Below are positions 1-8,612 of a stretch of DNA of 40,185 nt, one piece after another. Made by a program: the position numbers and the translations under genes. A model generated the notes under the pieces. That model made no database searches, was not told the DNA's origin, and was given only the letters and a program-made list of their open reading frames with translations. Each line of letters begins with the position of its first letter. The stretch's first letter is position 1. Origin of the DNA: Cnuella takakiae (GTDB lineage Bacteria > Bacteroidota > Bacteroidia > Chitinophagales > Chitinophagaceae). Location: contig NZ_MTFE01000010.1 of the NCBI RefSeq assembly GCF_001953305.1, positions 4,149,250-4,189,434 on the forward strand, read 5' to 3'.

Positions 1-257
1 ACACCAAAGGGTTCCAACTTGTAGTTTTTAGCGTATTACAGCGGCAGGAGATTGCTTCGCCGCACAGGTTTGCTGCAGGCACAAGCAGCGGAGGCGCTTT
101 CACAATGTCGGTGTGCAGTGGGCAACTTTCTTTAATACGGCACGCTTTTTTCCATAATAGATAATGGCAGGATACCTGCTGGGTGTGGTACAATCAACAA
201 ATTAATCCGCCTGTGCTGGCATCTTGTTCTTTTATTTTTTACCAAAAACGAATTGTT
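1..257. other. Stretch without a recognisable gene
   Basis: No convincing coding region is visible here. One plus-strand frame stays open from the window edge to about 173, but its translation has no recognisable domain and an unconvincing composition. The segment probably holds the promoter region of the small protein that starts at 258. Confidence 0.4.
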
Positions 258-632
258 ATGCGCAACGATAATCTGAACGACCGCAACGATGAACTAAGGG
301 ACAATAATGACGACCAGTTGCGTCCCAACACCATGAATGAAATGATCAGGGAAGCCAATGGCAACCCTGATACCAACCTGAACCAATTACAGGACACCAG
401 CACCGGGGCTCCCGATAGCGATGGCAGCCACAGTGCGGATGTCACCCGTGGTGTCAACTACTCGCCCAACGACGCTTCCGGCGTGCTGAGCGGCGGCACT
501 TCCGATATGGACAACCAGGGCGATGTGGGTGCACATGCCGCACCGGGCTCGCATGGCAAGTTTGGCTCCAACCTGGAACCCAAGCACAATGTAACCGGCA
601 GCGACTTCGATGGCCAGGTATCTACCTCCTAA
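258..632 (+). CDS. Small hydrophilic, probably disordered protein
   Basis: This 124-residue protein has no recognised family. It is rich in Asn, Asp, Gly and Ser, contains no Cys or Trp, and shows no hydrophobic segment or signal peptide, so it is probably cytosolic and largely disordered. Glycine makes up about 11 percent, which fits the loose definition of hydrophilins or desiccation-type proteins, but that role is only a suggestion. I chose the ATG at 258 over an upstream in-frame ATG at 183 because the extra 25 residues have a different, hydrophobic composition. The gene is monocistronic and is followed by a strong terminator. Confidence 0.7.
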   Translation: MRNDNLNDRNDELRDNNDDQLRPNTMNEMIREANGNPDTNLNQLQDTSTGAPDSDGSHSADVTRGVNYSPNDASGVLSGGTSDMDNQGDVGAHAAPGSHGKFGSNLEPKHNVTGSDFDGQVSTS

Positions 633-680
633 GCAGGTATAAGCTTTGGGTAACCGTAAAAGCGGTTTCACCCTTTGGTA

Positions 681-726
681 AAAGCCCGCACTACTTTGCG
701 TTTGCAAGTTGTGCGGGCTTTTTTTA
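681..726 (+). terminator. Intrinsic terminator
   Basis: An 11-bp perfect stem (AAAGCCCGCAC at 681-691 pairing with GTGCGGGCTTT at 711-721) has a shorter inner stem (CTTTGC with GCAAG) and is followed by a T-run. It ends the transcript of the hydrophilic protein. Confidence 0.85.
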
Positions 727-781
727 TTAGGTTCTTTTCAACAGCCCGGGTTTGTTATCTTGCCACTCAACCGGTACGAAA

Positions 782-1204
782 ATGAAGTTACTGTTCGCCA
801 TCGTGCTCCTTTTTGCTGCACCTTGTTGTCGGGCCCAAAGTAAAGGCCCCGAGCAAGCCATTGTTCGTTTCTTCGACGGGCTCGCCCTGCTCAACGACAC
901 CCTGATCAGGGAAAACACCACGCCCGATTTCCTGCTGCTGGAGCATGGGGAAGTATGGAATTGCGACACGCTCTTGCGTCGCATTGCACCCCTGAAAGGC
1001 AGGACCTTTAAGCGGGTAAATGAATTTAAATTCATCCGTACGGAGCAGCAAGGCAATACAGCCTGGTTGGCTTACGACAATAAGGCCTATATCACTGTCA
1101 ATAACCAGCAACGCACCGTGCATTGGCTGGAAAGCGCTACCCTGAAATACAACCAGGGAAAGTGGCGGATCGCACTGCTCCATTCCACCCGCCTGCCGGA
1201 GTAA
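782..1204 (+). CDS. Secreted NTF2-like (SnoaL/DUF4440-type) protein
   Basis: This 140-residue protein begins with a Sec signal peptide: Lys, a hydrophobic run, then a small-residue cleavage region near CRAQ at about residues 14-17. The mature part has the alpha-helix-then-curved-sheet pattern of small NTF2-fold proteins. It opens with a helix resembling the ligand-pocket helix (EQAIVRFFDGL) and ends with strands around TAWLAYDNKAYI and KWRIALLHSTRLPE. NTF2-fold proteins of this size include isomerase-like, polyketide-cyclase-like and purely binding members, so no reaction can be assigned. I chose the ATG at 782 because it places the signal peptide at the N-terminus; an earlier in-frame ATG at 752 only adds a polar leader. 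It faces the glycosidase gene convergently, with 88 bp between them. Confidence 0.65.
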   Translation: MKLLFAIVLLFAAPCCRAQSKGPEQAIVRFFDGLALLNDTLIRENTTPDFLLLEHGEVWNCDTLLRRIAPLKGRTFKRVNEFKFIRTEQQGNTAWLAYDNKAYITVNNQQRTVHWLESATLKYNQGKWRIALLHSTRLPE

Positions 1205-1292
1205 GCGAAAAGGAAGGGCAGTAAAAAAACAAGGCTTGATAATCCTTATGTCCAACAAAATATTAATTATCGTCTCCCTTGCATAGCAAGGG

Positions 1293-2537
1293 CTAATGCC
1301 AGTTCTGGTCGGGTTGCTTGTTCAACCTTTTGGCGGCATCTATTACATCCTGGAGCTCCACCGGGTCGCTGAAGGGGTTTTCATCCAGTTCCGTCACCCG
1401 GTTCAGTTCTTTTTGCCAGCGTCTTAGTTCCGCAACAAAGGGCGCATAAGGCACCCTGCGCAGGTCCTTGCCTTGGGGCACCAGGTCGCAGATACCATTG
1501 TGCAGCCATTTACCATTGTGCCAGTCGGGCATGTCCACCGCAGGAAACAGGCAAATGCCATGCAGGTCCATACCCATGTCCACGGCAGCTAGGGATTCTT
1601 CCACCACATCGCGCAGCCAGTCTTCACGGCCTTCTTCCATGCCACTTGTTTCGCTGATGATCATGGGCCGGCGGTACCGCTCCCATGCGCATTTCAGCAA
1701 GTCGCAAAGGCTTTTGATGCGGTCATCGTCGGGTGAAAGGGCCTGATGCGGGCCCTGCTCGCGGTACTCCATCTGCCCAAACGAATAGTTGTTGACGCCC
1801 ACAATGTCAAGCACTTCGGGAGCGCCGCCCAGTTCCGGGTGTTCCCTGCCATACAAAATATCCCAGGCCAGGAAAGTATCTACTTCTGTTTCGTGGCGGG
1901 CAGCGGCTTCCAGGTCGGGGCGGTCGCGGGGCGCCACCACCTGTACCAGTGGGTCCATATGCACCATGCGGGCATCCGGAATTACTTCGCGGATGGCGTT
2001 CACACCGGCAATAGCGGCCTTGCACAATTGAATACGCAGTTGGAAACGGTCCTCTTTTGTTTTGCGGAAAGGCGCCACCCAGCCCCACTCGCCCCCAATA
2101 AAGGCAAAGAAGGTGATCTCGTTGATGGGCGTGAAATAATAAGGCCCCCGCAGGCGGCTGCTTACATAACGGGCGGCTTCCCTGCAATAGGCAGCAAAGC
2201 GGGTAATGAAGGTTTCGGAAAAAGGATCCAGGTCGTCGGGGTAGCCATAGTGACACATATCCCAGATGGGCAGGATGCAGTGTTTTTCCATGGCAGCGAT
2301 CATGGGGTCGATGGCAGAAAAGTCGTAAGCGCCTGCCTTATCCACCATGGGCCAAGGGATGCCCTCGCGGGAAACAGCCATACCCAAGGACCGGAGCAGT
2401 TCATAATCGGCATCTGCATAATGGTCGTGCTGCGTTTCCGCCACCAGGTTGCGGCGGCCCTGGTCTTTCCATACAAAGGTGGAACACTCGAAACCGGAAA
2501 GAAAAAAGGTGGGGAAGATACCGGGATGCCTGGCCAT
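1293..2537 (-). CDS. Clan GH-A glycoside hydrolase, GH1-like
   Basis: This 414-residue protein has no signal peptide and is probably cytosolic. It looks like a (beta/alpha)8 retaining glycosidase of the GH1 / beta-glucosidase-like kind. The acid/base Glu is likely E140 in TPINE and the nucleophile E296 in IISETSG, with HYGYP near residue 96 and a GVNNYS strand near 247 also typical of the clan. Proteins of this type are often annotated beta-glucosidase or glycosyl hydrolase family 1 although they are shorter and more divergent than classical GH1 enzymes (about 450 residues), so the substrate is open. I chose the ATG at 2537 because the 95 residues upstream in frame look non-coding and would run into the promoter region of the divergent receiver gene. 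It is transcribed alone. Confidence 0.7.
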   Translation of the reverse strand: MARHPGIFPTFFLSGFECSTFVWKDQGRRNLVAETQHDHYADADYELLRSLGMAVSREGIPWPMVDKAGAYDFSAIDPMIAAMEKHCILPIWDMCHYGYPDDLDPFSETFITRFAAYCREAARYVSSRLRGPYYFTPINEITFFAFIGGEWGWVAPFRKTKEDRFQLRIQLCKAAIAGVNAIREVIPDARMVHMDPLVQVVAPRDRPDLEAAARHETEVDTFLAWDILYGREHPELGGAPEVLDIVGVNNYSFGQMEYREQGPHQALSPDDDRIKSLCDLLKCAWERYRRPMIISETSGMEEGREDWLRDVVEESLAAVDMGMDLHGICLFPAVDMPDWHNGKWLHNGICDLVPQGKDLRRVPYAPFVAELRRWQKELNRVTELDENPFSDPVELQDVIDAAKRLNKQPDQNWH

Positions 2538-2773
2538 ATATTTATTTGTAAGGCAGTTGATGTAAACCCTGTGCCAGCCGGCGCCTGCTGCCAACCTTTT
2601 ACCCGCGGCATAAATTTTTTTATAGCCCAGGTCTTTTGCACCCGGTGCTTGTTTGTGCAAGCTCTTGGGTAAGAAAAAGGACAAGACAAAACCGCATTGG
2701 CTGATCGCGTTGCTATTAAGCAATTTTAACCTCCAAACAGCCGCAGCAAAGCTGAGGTGCGCTTTTTTTAGGT

Positions 2774-2781
2774 TAGCTTTG
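2774..2781 (+). promoter_or_regulatory. Bacteroidota -7 promoter element
   Basis: TAGCTTTG matches the Bacteroidota -7 consensus TAnnTTTG exactly and lies 46 bp before the start codon of the first receiver gene. No clear -33 TTTG partner is seen. It probably drives the signalling island. Confidence 0.4.
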
Positions 2782-2827
2782 TCACCGTACCCTGCCTCAG
2801 CAACACCCAAACCTTTAACCAAGAACC

Positions 2828-3292
2828 ATGGCCCAGACCATCACTTTCCTGTTGGTAGACGACGACATCGACGACACCTTCCTGTTTCGGGAAGTACTAA
2901 ACGATGTTGCACCACATATTCACCTGCGCACTGCCGCCAACGGACAGGAAGCCATCGAAACACTGAATACCCTGCACACCGAAGGCAGCCCCCTTCCCGA
3001 CCTGATCTTCCTGGACCTGAACATGCCGCGGATGGATGGCAAACAATGCCTGGGCCTGTTGAAAGAAAGCCAGGTGCTCCACCAAATACCGGTGATCATG
3101 TACACCACTTCCTCGCACTCCCGCGACATTGAAGAGACCATGCAAAAAGGCGCTATTTCTTTTATCACCAAGCCCTCGCATGTGTCGGACCTGAAAGCCA
3201 TATTGGGGTCGCTGGCGGCCAACGTACGCCACAACCTGCGGCCTACCCTGCGCACCCTCAGTGAAACCCAGAACACCTTTATCGTTTGTTGA
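2828..3292 (+). CDS. Single-domain response regulator
   Basis: This 154-residue protein is a standalone receiver of the Rcp1/phytochrome-partner type common in Bacteroidota. The acidic pocket is DDD at residues 11-13, the phosphoacceptor is D63 in FLDLNMP, the switch residue lies in the YTTSS strand near 92-96, and the conserved Lys is K115 in TKP. A tail of about 25 residues follows the domain without an output module, so it must act by protein contact, either as a phosphate shuttle or by binding a kinase. It is the first gene of a same-strand island and sits 38 bp before the receiver-kinase gene, which suggests it is that kinase's partner. Confidence 0.9.
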   Translation: MAQTITFLLVDDDIDDTFLFREVLNDVAPHIHLRTAANGQEAIETLNTLHTEGSPLPDLIFLDLNMPRMDGKQCLGLLKESQVLHQIPVIMYTTSSHSRDIEETMQKGAISFITKPSHVSDLKAILGSLAANVRHNLRPTLRTLSETQNTFIVC

Positions 3293-3330
3293 ACCAGTTT
3301 TAAGCCTACTACCCCTAACCCAGCCAGGGA

Positions 3331-4524
3331 ATGATCCTGATTGTTGACGACAGACCCGAAAATCTATTCTCGCTCAAAACCCTCCTGCAGCTGCACCGCT
3401 TTGAAGTGGACACCGCGGCTTCGGGCGAGGAAGCCCTGCGCAAAATTTTGCGGCACGACTATGCCCTTATCATCCTCGATGTGCAGATGCCCGGAATGGA
3501 TGGCTACGAGGTGGCGGAAAATATTACCGGCTACAGCAAGTCGAGGGACATCCCCATTCTTTTTCTTTCCGCAGTCAATATCGACAAGCGCTTTATCACC
3601 CGGGGCTACGAATCGGGCGGTGTGGACTATATCACCAAACCCTTCGACCCCGAGTTGCTGCTGTTGAAAGTGAAAACTTTTTACCGCCTGTCGGAACAGC
3701 AAAAGGCGCTTAATGAAGCGCACGCTACCCTGGAACAGAAAGTGGCCGAGCGAACCGCCGAACTGGTACGCACCAACGAAGCCCTTGAGGCCAGCAATGC
3801 CGAGCTGCAGCAGTATGCCTACCTGGCCTCGCACGACCTGCAGGAACCCCTGCGCAAGATCATGACCTTCAGCAGCCTGGTGGCGGAGCGCTTTTTGTCC
3901 GACAGGCCAGAGGCGGGTACTTATGTAAAACGCATCATTGCTTCGTCCGAACGGATGCGCAACCTGATCAACGACCTGCTGGAGTATTCCCGGATTTCGG
4001 GCAATACCCAGTTTATGCCCACCGACCTCAACCAGCTGTTGCAGGAAGCCCTCTCCGACCTGGAGGTGGCCATCCGCGAAAAAGAAGTGCAGGTACACAG
4101 TTCCAACCTCCCCACAGCCGATGTTATTCCTGGGCAAATACGGCAGTTATTCCAAAACCTCCTGAGCAATGCCATCAAGTTTACCCGGCTAGGTGTACGT
4201 CCCCAAATTGAAGTGCGGGGCGAAAAGGTAAGTAGCCTTTCGCTGGATGCCCAGCCTGCTGCTGGGGGCAATTACCTGCGGCTGTCTGTAACCGATAATG
4301 GCATTGGGTTCAACGAGGCCTACCTGCAAAAAATCTTTGTATTGTTTCAACGGCTGAACGGCCGGGAAGAATATGCGGGCACCGGGCTGGGGCTTGCCAT
4401 TGTGAAAAAGATCGTGGACCGCCACCATGGCCTGGTGGGTGCCCGCAGCCGCGAGGGGGAAGGGGCCTGCTTTATCGTTGTGCTGCCGCTGCAGCAACAA
4501 AGCCCGCCAGCCATCAGCCGCTAA
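3331..4524 (+). CDS. Receiver-histidine kinase hybrid
   Basis: This 397-residue cytosolic protein starts with a receiver domain (about residues 1-120, phosphoacceptor D50 in ILDVQMPGMDG, Lys in TKPFD). A coiled-coil linker (about 125-160) follows, then a HisKA dimerisation domain with phosphorylated H168 in ASHDLQEPLRKI and an HATPase_c domain with an N-box near LLSNAIKF, a G1 box DNGIGF and a G2 box GTGLGLAIV. There is no membrane segment or sensory domain, so it is probably driven by phosphorylation of its own receiver from the neighbouring CHASE3 kinase. The ATG at 3331 begins the receiver directly. The gene lies 38 bp after the single-domain regulator and 27 bp before the large kinase, consistent with one operon. 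Confidence 0.93.
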   Translation: MILIVDDRPENLFSLKTLLQLHRFEVDTAASGEEALRKILRHDYALIILDVQMPGMDGYEVAENITGYSKSRDIPILFLSAVNIDKRFITRGYESGGVDYITKPFDPELLLLKVKTFYRLSEQQKALNEAHATLEQKVAERTAELVRTNEALEASNAELQQYAYLASHDLQEPLRKIMTFSSLVAERFLSDRPEAGTYVKRIIASSERMRNLINDLLEYSRISGNTQFMPTDLNQLLQEALSDLEVAIREKEVQVHSSNLPTADVIPGQIRQLFQNLLSNAIKFTRLGVRPQIEVRGEKVSSLSLDAQPAAGGNYLRLSVTDNGIGFNEAYLQKIFVLFQRLNGREEYAGTGLGLAIVKKIVDRHHGLVGARSREGEGACFIVVLPLQQQSPPAISR

Positions 4525-4551
4525 TACCGGCTCAAACGCCAACCCTGAACT

Positions 4552-7500
4552 ATGAACCAGACCTTTAAAAGAAACCTGATCCTGGGCTTCGGCTTGTCGC
4601 TGCTCCTGCTGCTGATCAGCGCCATAGCCTCGTTTGTCAGCATCCGCTCCCTGGTAAAAAGCGCTTACTGGGTAAACCACACCAACAGTGTGATCATTAA
4701 CTTGGAGCAACTTTTTTCCAATATTAAAGATGCCGAAACAGGGCAAAGAGGCTACCTGCTTACCCGCGACCCCAGCTTTTTAACCCCTTATAACGGCACC
4801 GAAAAAAAGATCATTGCAAACCTGTCGGAGCTGCAGGACCTGACATCGGACAACCCCAGGCAGCAGGTCACCATCAAAACACTGCGCCAGGCCGTACGCA
4901 TGCGCCTCGACCGGTTGCAGAAACGCATTGACGAACTCAATAACCTGGGTACGGTAAACCTCAGCAACCTGGCCGAGGGGCAACAGCAGATGAACCGGGT
5001 GCGGAGCCTTATAGAAGAAATGAACGCCGAGGAGCAGCGTCTCCTTAAACTGCGCACCGAAGATTCGGAAAAGTTCACCCAGAGCACGCTGCTGCTGATC
5101 ATTGTGGCTTCGATCCTTTCCCTTGCCGTTGCCATCGGTTTCTTTTTGCGGGTACTGGCCGATTACAACCGGCGGGTGGCCCTGCAGCAGGAACTGGAAA
5201 AGAAAGACCGCGAAATACACCAGCGGCTTACCATCATCAGCGGTATTGCCGAACAGATATCGGAAGGTAACTATAGTGTTCGGGTAGGCGACGCCGAAGG
5301 GCAGGATGTGCTGGGCAGCCTCAGCGGCTCGCTCAACGCAATGGCCCGGTCGCTGGATGACTCTTTTTCCCGCCTGTCGCAAAACGAATGGCTGCAAACC
5401 GGCGTGGCCGGCCTCAACGATGCCATGATCGGCGACAAAACCATGCAGGCACTTTGTCATTCCATACTCACCCAGGTGGCCAGCTACAGCGAAAGCAACA
5501 GGGGCGCCTTTTACCTGGCCCAGGAAGACGGGAGCCTGAAACTGACCTGCGGCTATGCCCTTCCGCATGGCCTTGACGGCAGGATACTGCGCCCCCACGA
5601 AGGCCTGGCCGGCGAATGTGCCGCCCAGCGGAAAATACTTTATATAGAAAATAAAGACGCCACCGACTACGCCATCAGCATCTCCGGGGCGCAACTGCCG
5701 CCCCGCTCGGTGGTTGCCATTCCTATTCAGTTTGAAGGCAAGCTGAAAGGGGTCATTGAGCTGGCATCGCTACAGCACTTTGAGCCAAAAACCCACCACC
5801 TCTTTTTCGCGGCCATAGCATCCAATACCGGCATTTCCCTCAACGCCGCCAAAAGCCGGCAGCGGGTGCAGGAACTGCTGGAGGAAACCCAGGCGCAGGC
5901 CGAAGAGCTACAGGCCCAGCATTCGGAACTGGAAAACATCAACGCCGAACTGGAGGCACAGGCCGAAAAGCTGCAGGCATCGGAAGAAGAACTGCGGGTG
6001 CAACAGGAAGAACTGCAGCAGGCCAACAGCGAGCTGGAAGAACGAAGCCGCCTGTTGGAAGAACGCAACAACCTGATCATGGAACGCAACCTGGAGATAC
6101 AGGCCAAAGCCGAAGAACTGGCGCAAAGCACCCGCTACAAATCGGAGTTCCTGGCCAATATGAGCCACGAACTGCGCACGCCGCTCAACTCCATCCTGCT
6201 GCTCTCCCGCCTGCTTTCGGAAAACCACGAGGGCAACCTGAGCACCGACCAGGTAGAATATGCCCGGGTGATCCAGGGATCGGGCAGCGGGCTGCTCACC
6301 CTGATTGATGAAATACTGGACCTCTCCAAAATCGAGTCGGGCAAGATGGAACTGGAGTACCAGGATGTGGCCCTTGCCGAAATAGAGAAAGACCTGCGCA
6401 ACCTCTTTGCGCCGCTGGCAAAAGAAAAAGGAATTGCCTTCGACATCAAAACCGAGGAAGGCGTTACCGGCAGGCTGGAAACCGACAAGCTACGGATAGA
6501 ACAGATCCTGCGCAACCTCATTTCCAACGCCCTCAAGTTTACCAGTAAAGGATCGGTGCGCCTCAATATCAGCAACCAGGACGACAACCTGCATTTCGCC
6601 GTGCAGGATACCGGCATCGGCATTCCTGTGGAGAAACAGCATACCATTTTTGAAGCCTTCCAGCAGGCCGATGGCTCTACCCGCCGCAAGTATGGCGGCA
6701 CCGGCCTGGGGCTTTCCATCAGCCGCGAGCTGGCCCGGCTGCTGGGAGGAGAAATAACCCTGCAAAGCGAGGAAGGCAAGGGCAGCATATTTACCTTGGT
6801 TGTACCAAAGCAAAAAACAACGGTAGCCCCAGCTGAAATGCCTGAACCAGTTATGGCAACTGCGCCCCGCATCGCAACTGCGCAGGCAACACAACCAGCT
6901 ACACCAGCCTTTACTGCCGAACAAATCCCGGCATCCATTCCTGATGACCGCGCAAGCATTGGTCCCAACGACCGGGTGCTGCTGATTGTGGAAGATGATA
7001 CGGGTTTTGCCCGCTCCCTGCTCGACTATGCGCGCCGCAAAAACTATAAAGGCATTGTAGCGGTGCGCGGAGACGAGGGCATTGAACTGGCACAACGCTA
7101 CCGCCCATCGGGTATTTTGCTGGATGTGCAATTGCCGGTAAAAAGCGGCTGGGAAGTAATGGAAGCGCTCAAGGGCAACCCGGCTACCCGTCCCATCCCG
7201 GTACATATGATGTCGGCCATGCAGGTAAAACACAAAAGCTTGACTGCCGGCGCCATCGATTTTATCGACAAGCCCGTTGCCTTTGAGCAGCTCAGTTCCA
7301 TGTTCCAGAAAATAGAAGAAGCACTGAGCAAGCATCCCCGCAAGGTGCTGATTGTGGAAGAGAACACCCGTCATGCACAGGCACTTGCTTATTTCCTGGA
7401 AAACTATAGCGTGCAGTCGCAGATACGCAACTCGGTGGACGAAGGCATCAAGGCCCTCAATGGCAACGAAGCCGACTGTGTGATCCTGGACATGGGCGTT

Positions 7501-8136
7501 CCCGGCCAGCATGCCTACAAAACCTTGGAAGAGGTAAAACGTACGCCCGGGCTGGAGCATATTCCCATCATCATTTTTACCGGCCCCAACCTGTCGCACC
7601 AGGAAGAGGGACGCATCAAGCAATACGCCGATTCCATCGTAATCAAGACCGCCCATTCCTACCAGCGCATCCTCGACGAAGTATCGCTGTTCCTCCACCT
7701 GGTGGAAGAGCAAAAAACAGATCAGGGCAGCCGCCGCAAAGCCCTGATGCCTGCGGAAGTATTGCAGGGAAAAACAGTACTGATTGCAGACGACGATGTG
7801 CGCAATATTTTTTCCCTGACCAAAATACTGGAGCAAAACGGCATACAGGTGCTGTCGGCAATGGACGGCAAGGACGCACTGGCACAGCTGCAATCCACCC
7901 CTGATGTAGACCTGGTGCTGCTGGATATGATGATGCCCGAAATGGATGGATACGAAACGGCCCGCGCCATTCGCGCCAACCAACGCTGGCGCAACCTGCC
8001 CATCATTGCCGTAACTGCCAAGGCAATGACCGGCGACCGCGAAAAATGTATTGAAGCAGGTGCTTCTGATTATATCACCAAACCGGTAGATGTAGACCAG
8101 CTGGTTTCACTGCTGCGCGTATGGTTGTACCAGTAA
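4552..8136 (+). CDS. CHASE3-HAMP-GAF hybrid histidine kinase with three receivers
   Basis: This is a 1194-residue membrane sensor kinase. The order is TM1 (about 8-32), a periplasmic CHASE3 domain (about 35-175, with the DAETGQRGYLLT motif), TM2 (about 178-201), HAMP (about 205-260), GAF (about 285-430), a long coiled coil rich in Glu, Gln and Leu (about 440-525), HisKA with H539 in ANMSHELRTPLN, HATPase_c, and an Ala/Pro/Thr-rich linker. Three receivers follow with phosphoacceptors D858, D980 and D1125. The middle receiver is degenerate: its acidic pair is EE, and VPGQHAY replaces the usual MPxMDG loop. The third is a close match of the standalone regulator encoded next. Signals could enter through both the CHASE3 and GAF domains. 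Its neighbours CheR and CheB suggest that methylation also feeds into the system. Confidence 0.95.
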   Translation: MNQTFKRNLILGFGLSLLLLLISAIASFVSIRSLVKSAYWVNHTNSVIINLEQLFSNIKDAETGQRGYLLTRDPSFLTPYNGTEKKIIANLSELQDLTSDNPRQQVTIKTLRQAVRMRLDRLQKRIDELNNLGTVNLSNLAEGQQQMNRVRSLIEEMNAEEQRLLKLRTEDSEKFTQSTLLLIIVASILSLAVAIGFFLRVLADYNRRVALQQELEKKDREIHQRLTIISGIAEQISEGNYSVRVGDAEGQDVLGSLSGSLNAMARSLDDSFSRLSQNEWLQTGVAGLNDAMIGDKTMQALCHSILTQVASYSESNRGAFYLAQEDGSLKLTCGYALPHGLDGRILRPHEGLAGECAAQRKILYIENKDATDYAISISGAQLPPRSVVAIPIQFEGKLKGVIELASLQHFEPKTHHLFFAAIASNTGISLNAAKSRQRVQELLEETQAQAEELQAQHSELENINAELEAQAEKLQASEEELRVQQEELQQANSELEERSRLLEERNNLIMERNLEIQAKAEELAQSTRYKSEFLANMSHELRTPLNSILLLSRLLSENHEGNLSTDQVEYARVIQGSGSGLLTLIDEILDLSKIESGKMELEYQDVALAEIEKDLRNLFAPLAKEKGIAFDIKTEEGVTGRLETDKLRIEQILRNLISNALKFTSKGSVRLNISNQDDNLHFAVQDTGIGIPVEKQHTIFEAFQQADGSTRRKYGGTGLGLSISRELARLLGGEITLQSEEGKGSIFTLVVPKQKTTVAPAEMPEPVMATAPRIATAQATQPATPAFTAEQIPASIPDDRASIGPNDRVLLIVEDDTGFARSLLDYARRKNYKGIVAVRGDEGIELAQRYRPSGILLDVQLPVKSGWEVMEALKGNPATRPIPVHMMSAMQVKHKSLTAGAIDFIDKPVAFEQLSSMFQKIEEALSKHPRKVLIVEENTRHAQALAYFLENYSVQSQIRNSVDEGIKALNGNEADCVILDMGVPGQHAYKTLEEVKRTPGLEHIPIIIFTGPNLSHQEEGRIKQYADSIVIKTAHSYQRILDEVSLFLHLVEEQKTDQGSRRKALMPAEVLQGKTVLIADDDVRNIFSLTKILEQNGIQVLSAMDGKDALAQLQSTPDVDLVLLDMMMPEMDGYETARAIRANQRWRNLPIIAVTAKAMTGDREKCIEAGASDYITKPVDVDQLVSLLRVWLYQ

Positions 8137-8212
8137 ACCAGGCATTCCTTTATACAAAGCGCATTTACTATATGACTAAAACCGGAATCAAAAAGCTACA
8201 ATCCAATACCGC

Positions 8213-8581
8213 ATGTCTTCCATCCTGATCATCGACGACGATCCCCGCAATGTATTTGCCCTTTCGGCCGTACTGAAAGCAAAAGGGCATACCTGCCGTT
8301 CGGCACCAGGTATGAAAGAGGCCTTTGCCTTGCTGCAGGCACATACCGATATCGGCATTATTTTAATGGATATGATGATGCCCGAAATGGACGGCTATGA
8401 GGCTATTCCACAACTGAAGGCATCGCCCGACTGGAAACACATACCCGTGGTAGCGGTAACAGCACAGGCCATGACCGGCGACCGCGAACGCTGCCTCGCT
8501 GCCGGTGCCGATGACTATTTATCGAAACCCGTGGATGTGCCCCAGTTGGAGGCCCTGCTACAACAATACCTCAAAGCCTGA
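8213..8581 (+). CDS. Single-domain response regulator
   Basis: This 122-residue receiver has no output domain. The acidic residues are DDD at 8-10, the phosphoacceptor is D53 in LMDMMMPEMDGYE, the switch Thr is in VAVTAQAM, and the Lys is in SKPVDV. It closely resembles the C-terminal receiver of the preceding 1194-residue kinase, sharing the LxDMMMPEMDGYE and AMTGDRE blocks and the KPVDVxQL end, so the two probably arose by duplication. It begins 76 bp after the kinase and 31 bp separate it from cheR. It may compete with or relay from the kinase's last receiver toward CheR/CheB. Confidence 0.93.
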   Translation: MSSILIIDDDPRNVFALSAVLKAKGHTCRSAPGMKEAFALLQAHTDIGIILMDMMMPEMDGYEAIPQLKASPDWKHIPVVAVTAQAMTGDRERCLAAGADDYLSKPVDVPQLEALLQQYLKA

Positions 8582-8612
8582 ACCAAGCGACGGCAGGAGC
8601 AAAGAGAAGCGT

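Noticed and set aside
3-173. Open plus-strand frame running in from the window edge
   Set aside because: It has no recognisable domain, its composition does not look like protein, and it could be chance over 57 codons.
1746-2672. Plus-strand open frame of 308 codons opposite the glycosidase
   Set aside because: The minus strand carries the catalytic motifs TPINE and ISETSG of a clan-A glycosidase, so the plus frame is a shadow.
6490-7983. Long minus-strand open frame of 497 codons opposite the large kinase
   Set aside because: The plus strand encodes clear HATPase and receiver motifs here. The antisense frame is a by-product of codon bias, and its translation is low-complexity without domains.
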